DNA of 33,804 nucleotides from Oscillospiraceae bacterium (lineage in GTDB: Bacteria; Bacillota; Clostridia; Saccharofermentanales; UBA5734). The stretch is taken from positions 1 to 33,804 of the forward strand of contig JAAYLM010000420.1 in the NCBI GenBank assembly GCA_012521915.1, in the 5' to 3' direction. Under the pieces are notes generated by a model, which saw only the letters and a list, made by a program, of their open reading frames with translations, had not been told where the DNA came from and searched no databases. Below, in pieces: positions 7,698 to 14,771 of this stretch (positions within the stretch are counted from its first letter, which is position 1; each line of letters starts with the position of its first letter). The translations under genes and the position numbers were made by a program.

Positions 7698-7828
7698 CAC
7701 AACTTTCCCGCCCCGCGCAGCGGGTAGACTTTTCAGGTGTTGCTGTTTGACAGGCTGAGACGCTTGCTCCGCGGTCAAACAGCCTGCGCAACAGGAGCAA
7801 GCGCCGATAAGCCTGTGGGATCGTTGTG
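7698..7828 (-). ncRNA. Candidate structured RNA with H-type pseudoknot
   Basis: The gap after the HAD stop holds several perfect complementary segments. (1) An outer helix: 7698-7703 with 7823-7828, continuing as 7706-7709 with 7817-7820 across a small internal loop. (2) A hairpin: 7712-7716 with 7720-7724. (3) A 10-bp perfect helix: 7742-7751 with 7774-7783. (4) A second perfect 10-bp helix: 7761-7770 with 7794-7803, interleaved with helix 3. (5) An extension of helix 4: 7752-7756 with 7810-7814. Helices 3 and 4 can coexist only as an H-type pseudoknot. The minus strand is chosen because a T-rich terminator follows at 7612-7640 on that strand. I do not recognise an Rfam class with confidence; it does not read as RNase P, tmRNA or SRP RNA. 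It could be a separate small RNA or a structured 3' tail of the HAD mRNA. Confidence 0.55.
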
Positions 7829-7836
7829 TTAGCATC

Positions 7837-8754
7837 CTACCCGTTTGCGCACTGTGGCAAGACATGCTGCCTGATCGCCTGGGCCACCCCGGACTGTTCA
7901 TGGTCCAGCGTCACGACATCAGCCGCCGCTTTGACCGCGGGCATGGCATTTCCCATAGCGACCCCCAGGCCGGCAACACGCAACATGCTGATATCATTTT
8001 CCTGATCACCCAGCGCAACCACCTGATCCATGGCAATATGCAGGCGGTCGGCCAGCAGCTGAAGTGCCCGCCCCTTGGAAACACCGGCTTTCATAATATC
8101 CACCACAACGTCACCGGATTGTTCCCCCACACAGGTGGTCTTTTCCTGCAGTAACCGACGCAAAGCATCCATCTTTTCCGGATCCGGCAGGACAGCCAGC
8201 ATTTTAACGAAGTCCTCAGCGCTGTCAGCCAGAACCTTGTCAGTAAGCGGCAGCAAGGTGATAGGCTGCTCACCGTGTTGTTCCTGCAGGCGATTATACT
8301 GGACAAAAAGTTCAATACGCCGGCTTCCGGCCGGATAATAGACCGTATCTGGCGTATAGCAGATGTAATCATGGCCCTGACGGCTCAGGTAATCGTGGAG
8401 AACCATTACGTCCTTTATGCCGACCGGTGTGCTCGCGATGACTTGATCGGTCGCGCAATCACGGATTACAGCGCCATTGCACGCGATGATCGGCAGTCGC
8501 ACCTGCAGCTGCTTAACATAGATGCGCGCCTGCCGGTCGGTCCGCCCGGTCACCAGGGTAAACGCGACGCCACATTCTCTCAGCGCTTCGATCGCGGCCA
8601 GGTTTTCGACAGAGACAAGCCCGCCTCTATCAATCAAGGTGCCATCAATGTCGGTGGCCACCAGACGATAGCGGCTTCCAGAAACTGAAAGTTCCTGAAC
8701 CGGGCAGGTTAAGGGGGATGGGCGGGTTATTGTTTGGGTTTTATTCTTGTCCAA
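7837..8754 (-). CDS. Cof-type HAD-superfamily phosphatase (HAD-IIB)
   Basis: 305 residues. The HAD nucleophile motif VATDIDGTLID places the catalytic Asp pair at 35 and 37. Motif II is LVTGR, the conserved Lys lies in KAGVSKGRALQLL, and motif III/IV is ALGDQENDISML. The large C2-type cap between motifs II and III (about residues 95-210) marks the Cof/YcsE group, which dephosphorylates sugar phosphates, flavin precursors and similar small molecules. The start is a TTG at 8754 with AGGTGA seven bases upstream; this gives an unusual 28-residue Ser/Thr/Pro-containing leader before the domain. It overlaps the upstream membrane-protein gene by 14 bp, so the two are translationally coupled. The structured RNA lies immediately downstream. 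Confidence 0.92.
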   Translation of the reverse strand: MDKNKTQTITRPSPLTCPVQELSVSGSRYRLVATDIDGTLIDRGGLVSVENLAAIEALRECGVAFTLVTGRTDRQARIYVKQLQVRLPIIACNGAVIRDCATDQVIASTPVGIKDVMVLHDYLSRQGHDYICYTPDTVYYPAGSRRIELFVQYNRLQEQHGEQPITLLPLTDKVLADSAEDFVKMLAVLPDPEKMDALRRLLQEKTTCVGEQSGDVVVDIMKAGVSKGRALQLLADRLHIAMDQVVALGDQENDISMLRVAGLGVAMGNAMPAVKAAADVVTLDHEQSGVAQAIRQHVLPQCANG

Positions 8755-9205
8755 TCTCGGTCACCTCAAATATGAATCGGCTTCTGGGTGTATATTTCAA
8801 CCGGACGCTCTGTCCGGATTCAAAGCTGAACTGACGCGGGTTATAATGCAGCGTCCTGCCACTGGTCTGAAGTGTCATGCGCCCGATCACCTCATCTGTG
8901 AGGTCCACTTCTTCTATCGTAAAGGTTTGTGCCGCGACAGACATAGCATCCAGCAGGCGAGGCACCGTCATGCTGAGGCTCAAATACAGCAGAATGACAG
9001 TCAGAACAACGGGCATAAGATAACTGACCGGATGCCTGTTCTTACGCTCCCAATTCACCGTCAGGCATTTGGTGAGCAATAAAAGCACTGCACCCGTCAA
9101 CACCAGACTGGTCGCCAGACTCATAAAAAAAAGCAGCAGACCCATCACTCCTTGGCTAAATTGGCCGGAAACGCCAGCGAACTCTTGTACAACAAAGAGA
9201 AACAC
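8741..9205 (-). CDS. Small membrane protein of unknown function
   Basis: Up to 154 residues; I do not recognise the family. There are two hydrophobic spans, roughly residues 20-45 (GLLLFFMSLATSLVLTGAVL) and 62-82 (SYLMPVVLTVILLYLSLSM). A short basic loop (NWERKNRH) joins them, and a soluble tail of about 70 residues rich in beta-type sequence follows. By the positive-inside rule the loop is cytoplasmic and the tail extracytoplasmic. The start is uncertain: the GTG at 9205 has only a distant AAAGG, whereas the ATG at 9145 is preceded at two bases by AAGGAG. It overlaps the HAD gene downstream by 14 bp, so a shared operon is clear. Confidence 0.6.
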   Translation of the reverse strand: MFLFVVQEFAGVSGQFSQGVMGLLLFFMSLATSLVLTGAVLLLLTKCLTVNWERKNRHPVSYLMPVVLTVILLYLSLSMTVPRLLDAMSVAAQTFTIEEVDLTDEVIGRMTLQTSGRTLHYNPRQFSFESGQSVRLKYTPRSRFIFEVTEIGQE

Positions 9206-9303
9206 ACGATGGCGTATCGACCTTTACATTTCATTAGTGTACAATAGGGCATTGAAAAACGCAAAGGATTGCGTTGTTTCTCACACAGCATCAGGAGGCA
9301 AAG

Positions 9304-9579
9304 ATGACAGCAGATCTGGCCATCGCAGAAGAGTTTTCCAGGATCATGCGTGAATGCACCGGTAAAGTTGTTTTTGTGACAGAGGAAGGTGACCGCCTGG
9401 TTGCCGACAGTATGCTTTCCGCGCTTGTCGGCCTGGCAACATTGCTTTCGTTGGCTGAAGAAATTGACATGCATGTGGCCTGCGAGAATCCGGATGATTG
9501 CGCTCGTATTCTGGCCTTTATGCGTAGACATAAACTGGATCGCCGCAAGTCCGGCCAGACAACTGAATTTGACAACTGA
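9304..9579 (+). CDS. HPr-fold protein lacking the phospho-histidine
   Basis: 91 residues from the ATG at 9304 with AGGAGG six bases upstream. The stretch GDRLVADSMLSALVGLATLL followed by IDMHVACENPDDCARILAFM lines up with HPr helix B, strand 4 and helix C (compare GK-VNAKSIMG-LMSLG and the acidic DExxA turn). The usual N-terminal G-L-H-A-R-P active-site segment is absent: this protein begins with an acidic helix (AIAEEFSRIMREC), so neither His15 nor an HPr-kinase Ser context is evident. It is therefore unlikely to carry phosphate for the PTS and may act as a regulatory or scaffold relative. The promoter for the downstream riboswitch transcript overlaps its 3' end. Confidence 0.65.
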   Translation: MTADLAIAEEFSRIMRECTGKVVFVTEEGDRLVADSMLSALVGLATLLSLAEEIDMHVACENPDDCARILAFMRRHKLDRRKSGQTTEFDN

Positions 9580-9597
9580 TTGCCATTGTGTTAAGTT
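9569..9597 (+). promoter_or_regulatory. Promoter of the riboswitch-ABC transporter transcript
   Basis: TTGACA (9569-9574) overlaps the end of the HPr-like gene, and TAAGTT (9592-9597) follows after 17 bases. Transcription would begin near 9604, just before the c-di-AMP aptamer. Confidence 0.6.
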
Positions 9598-9604
9598 AAG
9601 TGCA

Positions 9605-9735
9605 AAATTAATAAAGATTGCTGAATTTTTCAAACGGGGGAACCAAATTATTTGGGGTAAATCGCAACTGATGTTGCGAGGGGCAGTCTCTAGCCCTCAT
9701 CCGTCAGCTAACCTCGTAAGCATTAGAGACTTAAT
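9605..9735 (+). promoter_or_regulatory. Cyclic di-AMP riboswitch (ydaO/yuaA type) aptamer
   Basis: The conserved ydaO core is recognisable. CGGGGGAACCA (about 9635-9645) is followed by TTTGGGGTAAATC, a GCAAC/GTTGC hairpin (9664-9677), a GGGC/GCCC hairpin (9681-9695), and the highly conserved CCGTCAGCTAACCTCGTAAG (9701-9720). The class binds cyclic di-AMP and in most cases turns genes off at high ligand. Targets in other bacteria include potassium and amino-acid transporters and cell-wall enzymes. Here the next genes are an amino-acid ABC importer. No gene is present between 9580 and 10002; this element and its terminator fill the first half of that gap. Confidence 0.92.
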
Positions 9736-9769
9736 CTGAGTTTTCTTTTGGAAGCTGTTTTTATTTGAT

Positions 9770-9799
9770 GCTGCGAGTGTTATGTTCGCGGCTTTTTTT
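9770..9799 (+). terminator. Riboswitch expression-platform terminator
   Basis: GCTGCGA (9770-9776) pairs with TCGCGGC (9786-9792), with one G-U pair, followed by a run of seven T residues. It sits about 35 bases after the aptamer, as expected for termination control by the riboswitch. The remaining 200 bases to the next start codon contain no gene or clear element beyond a weak GTTCG/CGAAC hairpin near 9940. Confidence 0.82.
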
Positions 9800-10002
9800 A
9801 TGAATCGGAATTTGCAGCGGCAAAAATGACATCATTATGTAGAAACTGCGCTGCATCCGACCTTCAAAATCATAACGCCTGACCGATTTCAAATATCCCC
9901 CGAACCTTTGCCGATCACCAGGTCGATTGTGTTTTCTGTTCGCTTTACCCGCCGAACGCACCCGCCGGTTATGTCACATCATGCTTAAAGGAGGCATTAT
10001 TT

Positions 10003-10806
10003 GTGTTTAAAAGACTGTCACTCATGCTTATTCTGTCCGTAATCCTGCTATGCGCCGGATGTGCTGTCGGGTCTGAAACGACAACGCCTGACAATACAGA
10101 CATCCAGCAGATTCTTGTTGGTACAGAAGGAACCTACAAACCCTTCAATTTCATGGATGAAGACGGCAACCTGATCGGCTACGATATTGATGTGCTCAAG
10201 GAAGTTGACCGGCGTATTGACGCGTTGTCTTTCGATTTCGTCGCAGCACAGTGGGACAGCCTTTTCCTGGGTATGGAATCAGGTAAATACCATATGGTTG
10301 CCGACCAGCTGGTTCAGACTGAAGAGCGCAGACAAAAGTACCAGTTTGCGGAAAACAGCTATTTTTCTGCGATGACTTACTTGGTGGTGCGCGAAGATGA
10401 ATCGGAAGAAAACACGTTGAAGGATCTGGAAGGTAAGACCATTGGTGTTTCTGTCGCTACACTATATGCCAATTTGCTGGAAGAATACAATAAAGAAAAC
10501 AACGATGCCATCACAATCAGGTACTACGAAGGAAATATCACCTCGATTTTCCAGGATCTGGAAGCAGGCAGAATTGACGCTGCTATGAACGACAAGTTCA
10601 TTATCAATGACTCGATCGAAACACTGGGCCTCAAAATTAAAACAGCCGGTGATCCCATTGATGTCAGCTTATGTTACCATCTGTTCCCTCAGGGGGCTGA
10701 AGGCGATGCACTGCGCGAAAAAGTGGATGAGGCACTGGATGCTATGATCGCTGACGGTACGCTTGCGGAAATATCCATCAGTTGGTTCGGTGAAGACCTT
10801 TCCTGA
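10003..10806 (+). CDS. Amino-acid ABC transporter substrate-binding lipoprotein
   Basis: 267 residues. The GTG at 10003 is preceded by a perfect AAAGGAGG at eight bases. The N-terminus is a lipoprotein signal peptide with lipobox LCAGC, so the mature protein is anchored outside the membrane. The rest is a family 3 solute-binding domain: ILVGTEGTYKPFNFMDEDGNLIGYDIDVLKEV opens lobe 1, DLEGKTIGV marks the hinge and DLEAGRIDAAMND the second lobe. It captures an amino acid (cystine- or glutamine-like members share this pattern) and delivers it to the permease encoded next. The gene is the first after the c-di-AMP riboswitch. Confidence 0.95.
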   Translation: MFKRLSLMLILSVILLCAGCAVGSETTTPDNTDIQQILVGTEGTYKPFNFMDEDGNLIGYDIDVLKEVDRRIDALSFDFVAAQWDSLFLGMESGKYHMVADQLVQTEERRQKYQFAENSYFSAMTYLVVREDESEENTLKDLEGKTIGVSVATLYANLLEEYNKENNDAITIRYYEGNITSIFQDLEAGRIDAAMNDKFIINDSIETLGLKIKTAGDPIDVSLCYHLFPQGAEGDALREKVDEALDAMIADGTLAEISISWFGEDLS

Positions 10807-10856
10807 CCAGGATCTTCGCTGAAACATCTGATCCATCATAACTGCGGGTAAGCCTG

Positions 10857-10890
10857 GAACGTATCGGGGGGATACCCCCCTGATACGTTC
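10857..10890 (+). other. Intercistronic mRNA hairpin
   Basis: A very stable stem: GAACGTATC (10857-10865) with GATACGTTC (10882-10890), plus six G residues facing six C residues, a three-base loop and one bulged T. There is no T-tract, so it is not a typical terminator. It lies between the binding-protein and permease genes, where such hairpins commonly protect the upstream message from 3' decay and raise the binding-protein level relative to the permease; that role is inferred. Confidence 0.7.
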
Positions 10891-10913
10891 TGCCAGTATA
10901 TAAAGGTGAAAAT

Positions 10914-11609
10914 ATGAATCAATTGTTTGATTTCGATTATATGTTCCGATCTTTTCCGGAAATTTTACGTCAAGCGCCCGTCACACTGCTCATATCGGTC
11001 GGCTCGATGGCAATCGGCCTGGTCATCGGTCTTATCACCGCCTTGCTTAAAATCTACAAAATTCCTGTTCTGAGCTGGATCGCCACCTTTTATGTTTCTT
11101 TCACAAGAGGAACGCCTCTGCTGGTTCAGATCTATCTGTCTTATTACGGCATCCCGAAGATACTGGCTTTTATGAATATCGGCCTCAATATTGGTCAGGT
11201 ACCGAGTATCGTCTTTATCTATGTCGCATATTCTCTTAATGTAGGTGCTTATTTATCTGAGTCCATCCGCTCCGCTATTCAGGCGATCGACAAAGGTCAG
11301 GTGGAAGCGGCGTACTCGGTAGGGATGAGCAAGGTGCAAAGCATGTTCAGAATCATCATTCCGCAGGCAGTCACCATCGCGCTGCCCAATTTTGGGAATT
11401 CTTTTATCGGACTGATGAAAGACACATCATTGGCTTTTATCATCGGTGTTGTCGAAATTATGGCGCAGGCTAAAATCGTCGGCGCACGCAGTCTTCGCTT
11501 CTTCGAAGTTTATATTAATTCGGCGATTATCTACTGGGTAATCTGTCTGATCATGGAAAGAGTTCTATACTGGCTCGAAAAGAAAACCAGGAAACATCTG
11601 GAAACCTGA
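10914..11609 (+). CDS. Amino-acid ABC transporter permease (HisMQ family)
   Basis: 231 residues, starting at ATG 10914 after AAAGGTGA. It has about five membrane spans and the family's conserved cytoplasmic EAA loop (QVEAAYSVGMSKVQSMFRII, near residues 132-151), which docks onto the ATPase. Typical HisMQ signatures are SFTRGTPLLVQIYL and the LPNFGNSFIGLMKDTSLAF stretch. It forms the channel, probably as a homodimer since only one permease gene is present. It follows the binding-protein gene after the stable hairpin and precedes the ATPase by 15 bp. Confidence 0.96.
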   Translation: MNQLFDFDYMFRSFPEILRQAPVTLLISVGSMAIGLVIGLITALLKIYKIPVLSWIATFYVSFTRGTPLLVQIYLSYYGIPKILAFMNIGLNIGQVPSIVFIYVAYSLNVGAYLSESIRSAIQAIDKGQVEAAYSVGMSKVQSMFRIIIPQAVTIALPNFGNSFIGLMKDTSLAFIIGVVEIMAQAKIVGARSLRFFEVYINSAIIYWVICLIMERVLYWLEKKTRKHLET

Positions 11610-11624
11610 AGGAAGGTAAAAAGA

Positions 11625-12368
11625 ATGATCGATATTATTGATTTGCATAAAGCTTTCAAGAAAAACAAAGTGTTGAAGGGTGTCAACCTGCATGTTGATC
11701 CAGGCGAAGTGGTGATTATCATCGGACCCAGTGGTTCAGGAAAATCAACGATGCTGCGCTGCATCAATTACCTGGAGCGGCCAAACCGGGGCATTATCCG
11801 CGTTGACGACCTGAAAGTGGATGCCCGGAACGTGCATAGCAAGCAAATTGTTGCTTTACGTAATAAAACCGCTATGGTCTTTCAGCATTACAATCTATTC
11901 AAAAATAAAACGGTTGTTGAAAATGTGATGGAAGGCCTGATTGTCGCTCAAAAGATGGACAAGAAGTTGGCTTACGATACCGGCGTCTCTTACCTCGAGA
12001 AGGTTGGTCTGCTGGACAAACTGAATGAATATCCGGCCAAACTATCCGGCGGGCAAAAACAGCGTGTTGGCATCGCGCGGGCGTTGGCACTCAACCCTAA
12101 AGTCATCTTGTTTGATGAACCGACTTCCGCTCTTGATCCTGAGCTGGTGGGCGAGGTGCTTGAAGTTATGAAAGATGTCGCCAAAGAAGGCATGACGATG
12201 ATTGTGGTCACCCATGAAATCAGCTTTGCCCGTGAAGTCGCTGATCATGTCTATTTCATGGATGATGGCATTTTTGTCGAAGATGGTAAACCTTCCGAGC
12301 TGATCAACAGCCCAAGAGAAGAAAGGACACGCCGTTTCCTTAGTCGGGTCACCCTGCGAGTCACTTGA
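11625..12368 (+). CDS. Amino-acid ABC transporter ATP-binding protein
   Basis: 247 residues from ATG 11625 with GGAAGG upstream. All ATPase motifs are present: Walker A GPSGSGKS (34-41), Q-loop VFQHYNLF, signature LSGGQKQR, Walker B VILFDEP with the following TSALDPE, and switch His in VVTHE. It belongs to the polar-amino-acid (GlnQ/TcyC-like) group and powers the importer made with the two upstream products. A terminator follows about 50 bp after the stop, closing the operon. Confidence 0.97.
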   Translation: MIDIIDLHKAFKKNKVLKGVNLHVDPGEVVIIIGPSGSGKSTMLRCINYLERPNRGIIRVDDLKVDARNVHSKQIVALRNKTAMVFQHYNLFKNKTVVENVMEGLIVAQKMDKKLAYDTGVSYLEKVGLLDKLNEYPAKLSGGQKQRVGIARALALNPKVILFDEPTSALDPELVGEVLEVMKDVAKEGMTMIVVTHEISFAREVADHVYFMDDGIFVEDGKPSELINSPREERTRRFLSRVTLRVT

Positions 12369-12417
12369 TCAGACAAACGGACACATACTGCTAACGATGA
12401 TCAACACAGGAAGCTAA

Positions 12418-12441
12418 AACAGCCATAACGGCTGTTTTTTT
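12418..12441 (+). terminator. Terminator of the amino-acid ABC operon
   Basis: AACAGCC (12418-12424) pairs with GGCTGTT (12430-12436), with a five-base loop, followed by further T residues to 12441. It separates the transporter operon from the feo operon. Confidence 0.88.
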
Positions 12442-12443
12442 GC

Positions 12444-12472
12444 TTGACGGAAGGAGTGATTTATGGTAAAAG
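12444..12472 (+). promoter_or_regulatory. Candidate promoter of the feo operon
   Basis: TTGACG (12444-12449), then a 17-base spacer and TAAAAG (12467-12472). The -10 box is weak. The palindrome at 12470-12489 begins inside it. Confidence 0.5.
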
Positions 12473-12489
12473 TTAACCAATGTTAACTT
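12470..12489 (+). promoter_or_regulatory. Perfect 20-bp palindrome, likely iron-repressor operator
   Basis: AAGTTAAC (12470-12477), a 4-bp spacer, then GTTAACTT (12482-12489). The two arms are perfectly complementary. It overlaps the -10/start region of the feo promoter, where a bound repressor would block transcription. A DtxR-family gene ends this operon, so autoregulation by iron is the simple reading. The sequence is related to but not the same as the classical DtxR box. Confidence 0.65.
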
Positions 12490-12508
12490 AACACGAGGAG
12501 CAGTTGTC

Positions 12509-12760
12509 ATGGAAAATGAATATAGGCCTTTGTGTGATCTGAAACCAGGAGAGTCGGGACATGTCGTCTCAGTGGGAGGCGGCAGCCAGTTGCATCAGCG
12601 TTTGATTGCCATGGGCGTGACGCCGGGCGCCTGGCTGATTGTGCGAAAGTTCGCGCCACTGGGTGACCCCATGGAGATCAATATCCGCAACTATGCCCTC
12701 TCAATTCGCAGAAAGGATGCGCGTGATATCCTCGTTGATACGCGCAAAAACGCTAAATGA
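12509..12760 (+). CDS. feoA: Ferrous iron transport protein A (FeoA)
   Basis: 83 residues from ATG 12509 with GAGGAG upstream. The SH3-like FeoA domain is complete: PLCDLKPGESGHVVSVGGG, HQRLIAMGVTPGA, VRKFAPLGDPMEINIRNYALSIRRKDA. FeoA is a small cytoplasmic partner of FeoB. It overlaps feoB by four bases (ATGA), which implies translational coupling. Confidence 0.96.
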   Translation: MENEYRPLCDLKPGESGHVVSVGGGSQLHQRLIAMGVTPGAWLIVRKFAPLGDPMEINIRNYALSIRRKDARDILVDTRKNAK

Positions 12761-14727
12761 GCATACGCATCGCTTTAGCCGGCAATCCAAACAGCGGCAA
12801 AACAACCTTGTTCAACCGCCTGACAGGCACCCGCCAGACAACAGGTAACTGGCCGGGCGTAACCGTTGAAAAGAAAACCGGCACAGTCCGCAAAACGCAT
12901 GGTGGACTGACTGTTATCGATTTGCCCGGTATCTATTCCCTATCACCATACTCACTTGAGGAAATCATCGCCCGCAATTATATTGTTGATGAATCACCGG
13001 ACGTCGTGGTCAACATCATTGATGCGACCAACCTGGAACGCAACCTTTACCTTTCATTGCAGCTGAAAAAACTGGGCAGGCCGATGATCATTGCCCTGAA
13101 CATGATGGATGAACTGCTGGGGCATGGCGATCATCTTGACGTTGACAGGCTGGCAGAATTGCTGAGGGTCCCGGTCATACCCATATCGGCAAAAAAAGGC
13201 CAAGGCATTGACGAGCTGATCCGCTCGGTTCAGCACCTCGTACACTGCCATCAACTGCAGGACAGGGACCGGCAGTGGCAACACGGTCCGCACAGGCGCA
13301 GAGGCCGGCACGGTTTCATCAGCCCTAAAACCTTCGATGCCGGCCGGCAAGCCGGTTTCTACCACGCTGCGGCTCCTGTCCAGATAACCGCAGGGTCAGG
13401 CGTTCTGGATACAGATAACCAGACAGTCCTGCACAAATTCACGCCTGAAACCGAGGCGGAAACAGAATCCATGTACACCCGGGCAGCCTGGATCCATGAC
13501 CAGGTTCTGCGGCACAGCCACCAACCCGGCGCGCTCTCACGCTCCGATAAAATCGCCCGGGTCCTCACCCACCGGATCTGGGCCTTCCCCATCTTCCTGC
13601 TTGTGATGCTGATCGTTTTCCAGATCACCTTTCATGAGGCGATCGGTGGCCGTATCACGGAATGGCTTGATCTTTTTTTCTCCGACAAGCTGGCCGGCTG
13701 GCTGAGCAGCTGGCTGCAGGCGGCGGCTGCGCCTCCGTGGATCAAATCGTTGCTTGTCGACGGCATTCTGGCCGGTGTTGGCCGCAGTCTGACTTTTTTG
13801 CCCCAGATCACCCTGCTCTTTCTCTTTTTGTCCATCATGGAAGACACCGGTTATATGGCGCGAGCTGCCTTCATCACGGATAAACTCTTTCAGAAATTTG
13901 GTTTATCCGGCCGCAGTTTTATCCCGATGCTGATGGGTTTCGGCTGCACCGTTCCGGCAGTCATGGCCACCCGCACACTGGAATCAGAACGGGACCGGCG
14001 ATTGACCATCCTGATCACACCTTTCATGTCCTGTGGCGCACGCATGCCCATTTATGCTTTTTTGTCGGCTATATTCTTCGCCTCTAACAGGGGTCTGGTG
14101 ACTTTTTCCATGTATTTGCTGGGTATCCTCATCGCCATCGCCACAGCATTTCTTTTCAGCCATACCGTCATGCGCGGCGAAGATGCCCCGTTTGTTATTG
14201 AACTGCCGCCCTATCGCCTGCCGGACAGTAAATCTCTGCTGCTTCATGTCTGGGATAAAGTCAAAGATTTCCTGATCCGTGCCGGCACCATTATTTTCGC
14301 CATGACCATTGTTGTCTGGTTTTTCCAGTCTTTCAGTTTCTCACTGCAGCGTGTCGCGGACAGCGCAGATAGCATGTTCGGCCGTTTTGGCAGCTTACTT
14401 GCCCCGGTTTTCCGACCGCTGGGCTTTGGCAGCTGGCAGGCCGCCGTCGCTCTGCTGACCGGTCTCGTGGCCAAGGAATCGGTTGTGGCAACCCTGGAAA
14501 TTGTCTTCCAACCAGGGCAGCTGCAGACCATCATGACGCCGCTGGCCGCTTATGCCTTCATGACTTTCACATTGCTGTATATGCCCTGCATTGCCGCTTT
14601 CAGTGCGATTCGGCGTGAGATGAACAGCTGGAAATGGACAACCACCGCCGTTGTTTACCAAACAGGCATTGCCTGGCTGATGGCTTTCCTGATTTTCCAG
14701 GGAGGCCGGCTACTGGGCTTTTCCTGA
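12757..14727 (+). CDS. feoB: Ferrous iron transport protein B (FeoB)
   Basis: 656 residues, slightly shorter than the common ~700. The N-terminal G domain has G1 GNPNSGKT (9-16), G3 DLPG (55-58), G4 NMMD and the G5-like SAK. A helical spacer region follows, including a charged His-rich stretch around residues 165-190 that looks lineage-specific. The membrane part carries both Gate-type repeats, with GFGCTVPAVMATR and the SCGARMPIYAF motif, and a final pair of spans. It imports Fe(II) across the cytoplasmic membrane. It is the core gene of a four-gene operon with feoA, a Cys-rich partner and a DtxR-type regulator. Confidence 0.97.
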   Translation: MSIRIALAGNPNSGKTTLFNRLTGTRQTTGNWPGVTVEKKTGTVRKTHGGLTVIDLPGIYSLSPYSLEEIIARNYIVDESPDVVVNIIDATNLERNLYLSLQLKKLGRPMIIALNMMDELLGHGDHLDVDRLAELLRVPVIPISAKKGQGIDELIRSVQHLVHCHQLQDRDRQWQHGPHRRRGRHGFISPKTFDAGRQAGFYHAAAPVQITAGSGVLDTDNQTVLHKFTPETEAETESMYTRAAWIHDQVLRHSHQPGALSRSDKIARVLTHRIWAFPIFLLVMLIVFQITFHEAIGGRITEWLDLFFSDKLAGWLSSWLQAAAAPPWIKSLLVDGILAGVGRSLTFLPQITLLFLFLSIMEDTGYMARAAFITDKLFQKFGLSGRSFIPMLMGFGCTVPAVMATRTLESERDRRLTILITPFMSCGARMPIYAFLSAIFFASNRGLVTFSMYLLGILIAIATAFLFSHTVMRGEDAPFVIELPPYRLPDSKSLLLHVWDKVKDFLIRAGTIIFAMTIVVWFFQSFSFSLQRVADSADSMFGRFGSLLAPVFRPLGFGSWQAAVALLTGLVAKESVVATLEIVFQPGQLQTIMTPLAAYAFMTFTLLYMPCIAAFSAIRREMNSWKWTTTAVVYQTGIAWLMAFLIFQGGRLLGFS

Positions 14728-14771
14728 ATGTGACCGATCTGCTAGAATAGACTCAAGAGGAGCGATCCACC

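Noticed and set aside
7647-7901. An 84-codon minus-strand open frame across the structured RNA
   Set aside because: It begins inside the HAD gene in another frame, has no ribosome site, and its sequence is accounted for by the inverted repeats.
9145-9633. A 162-codon minus-strand frame opposite the HPr-like gene
   Set aside because: It is antisense to a gene with a strong ribosome site and crosses the promoter and riboswitch region; no family features.
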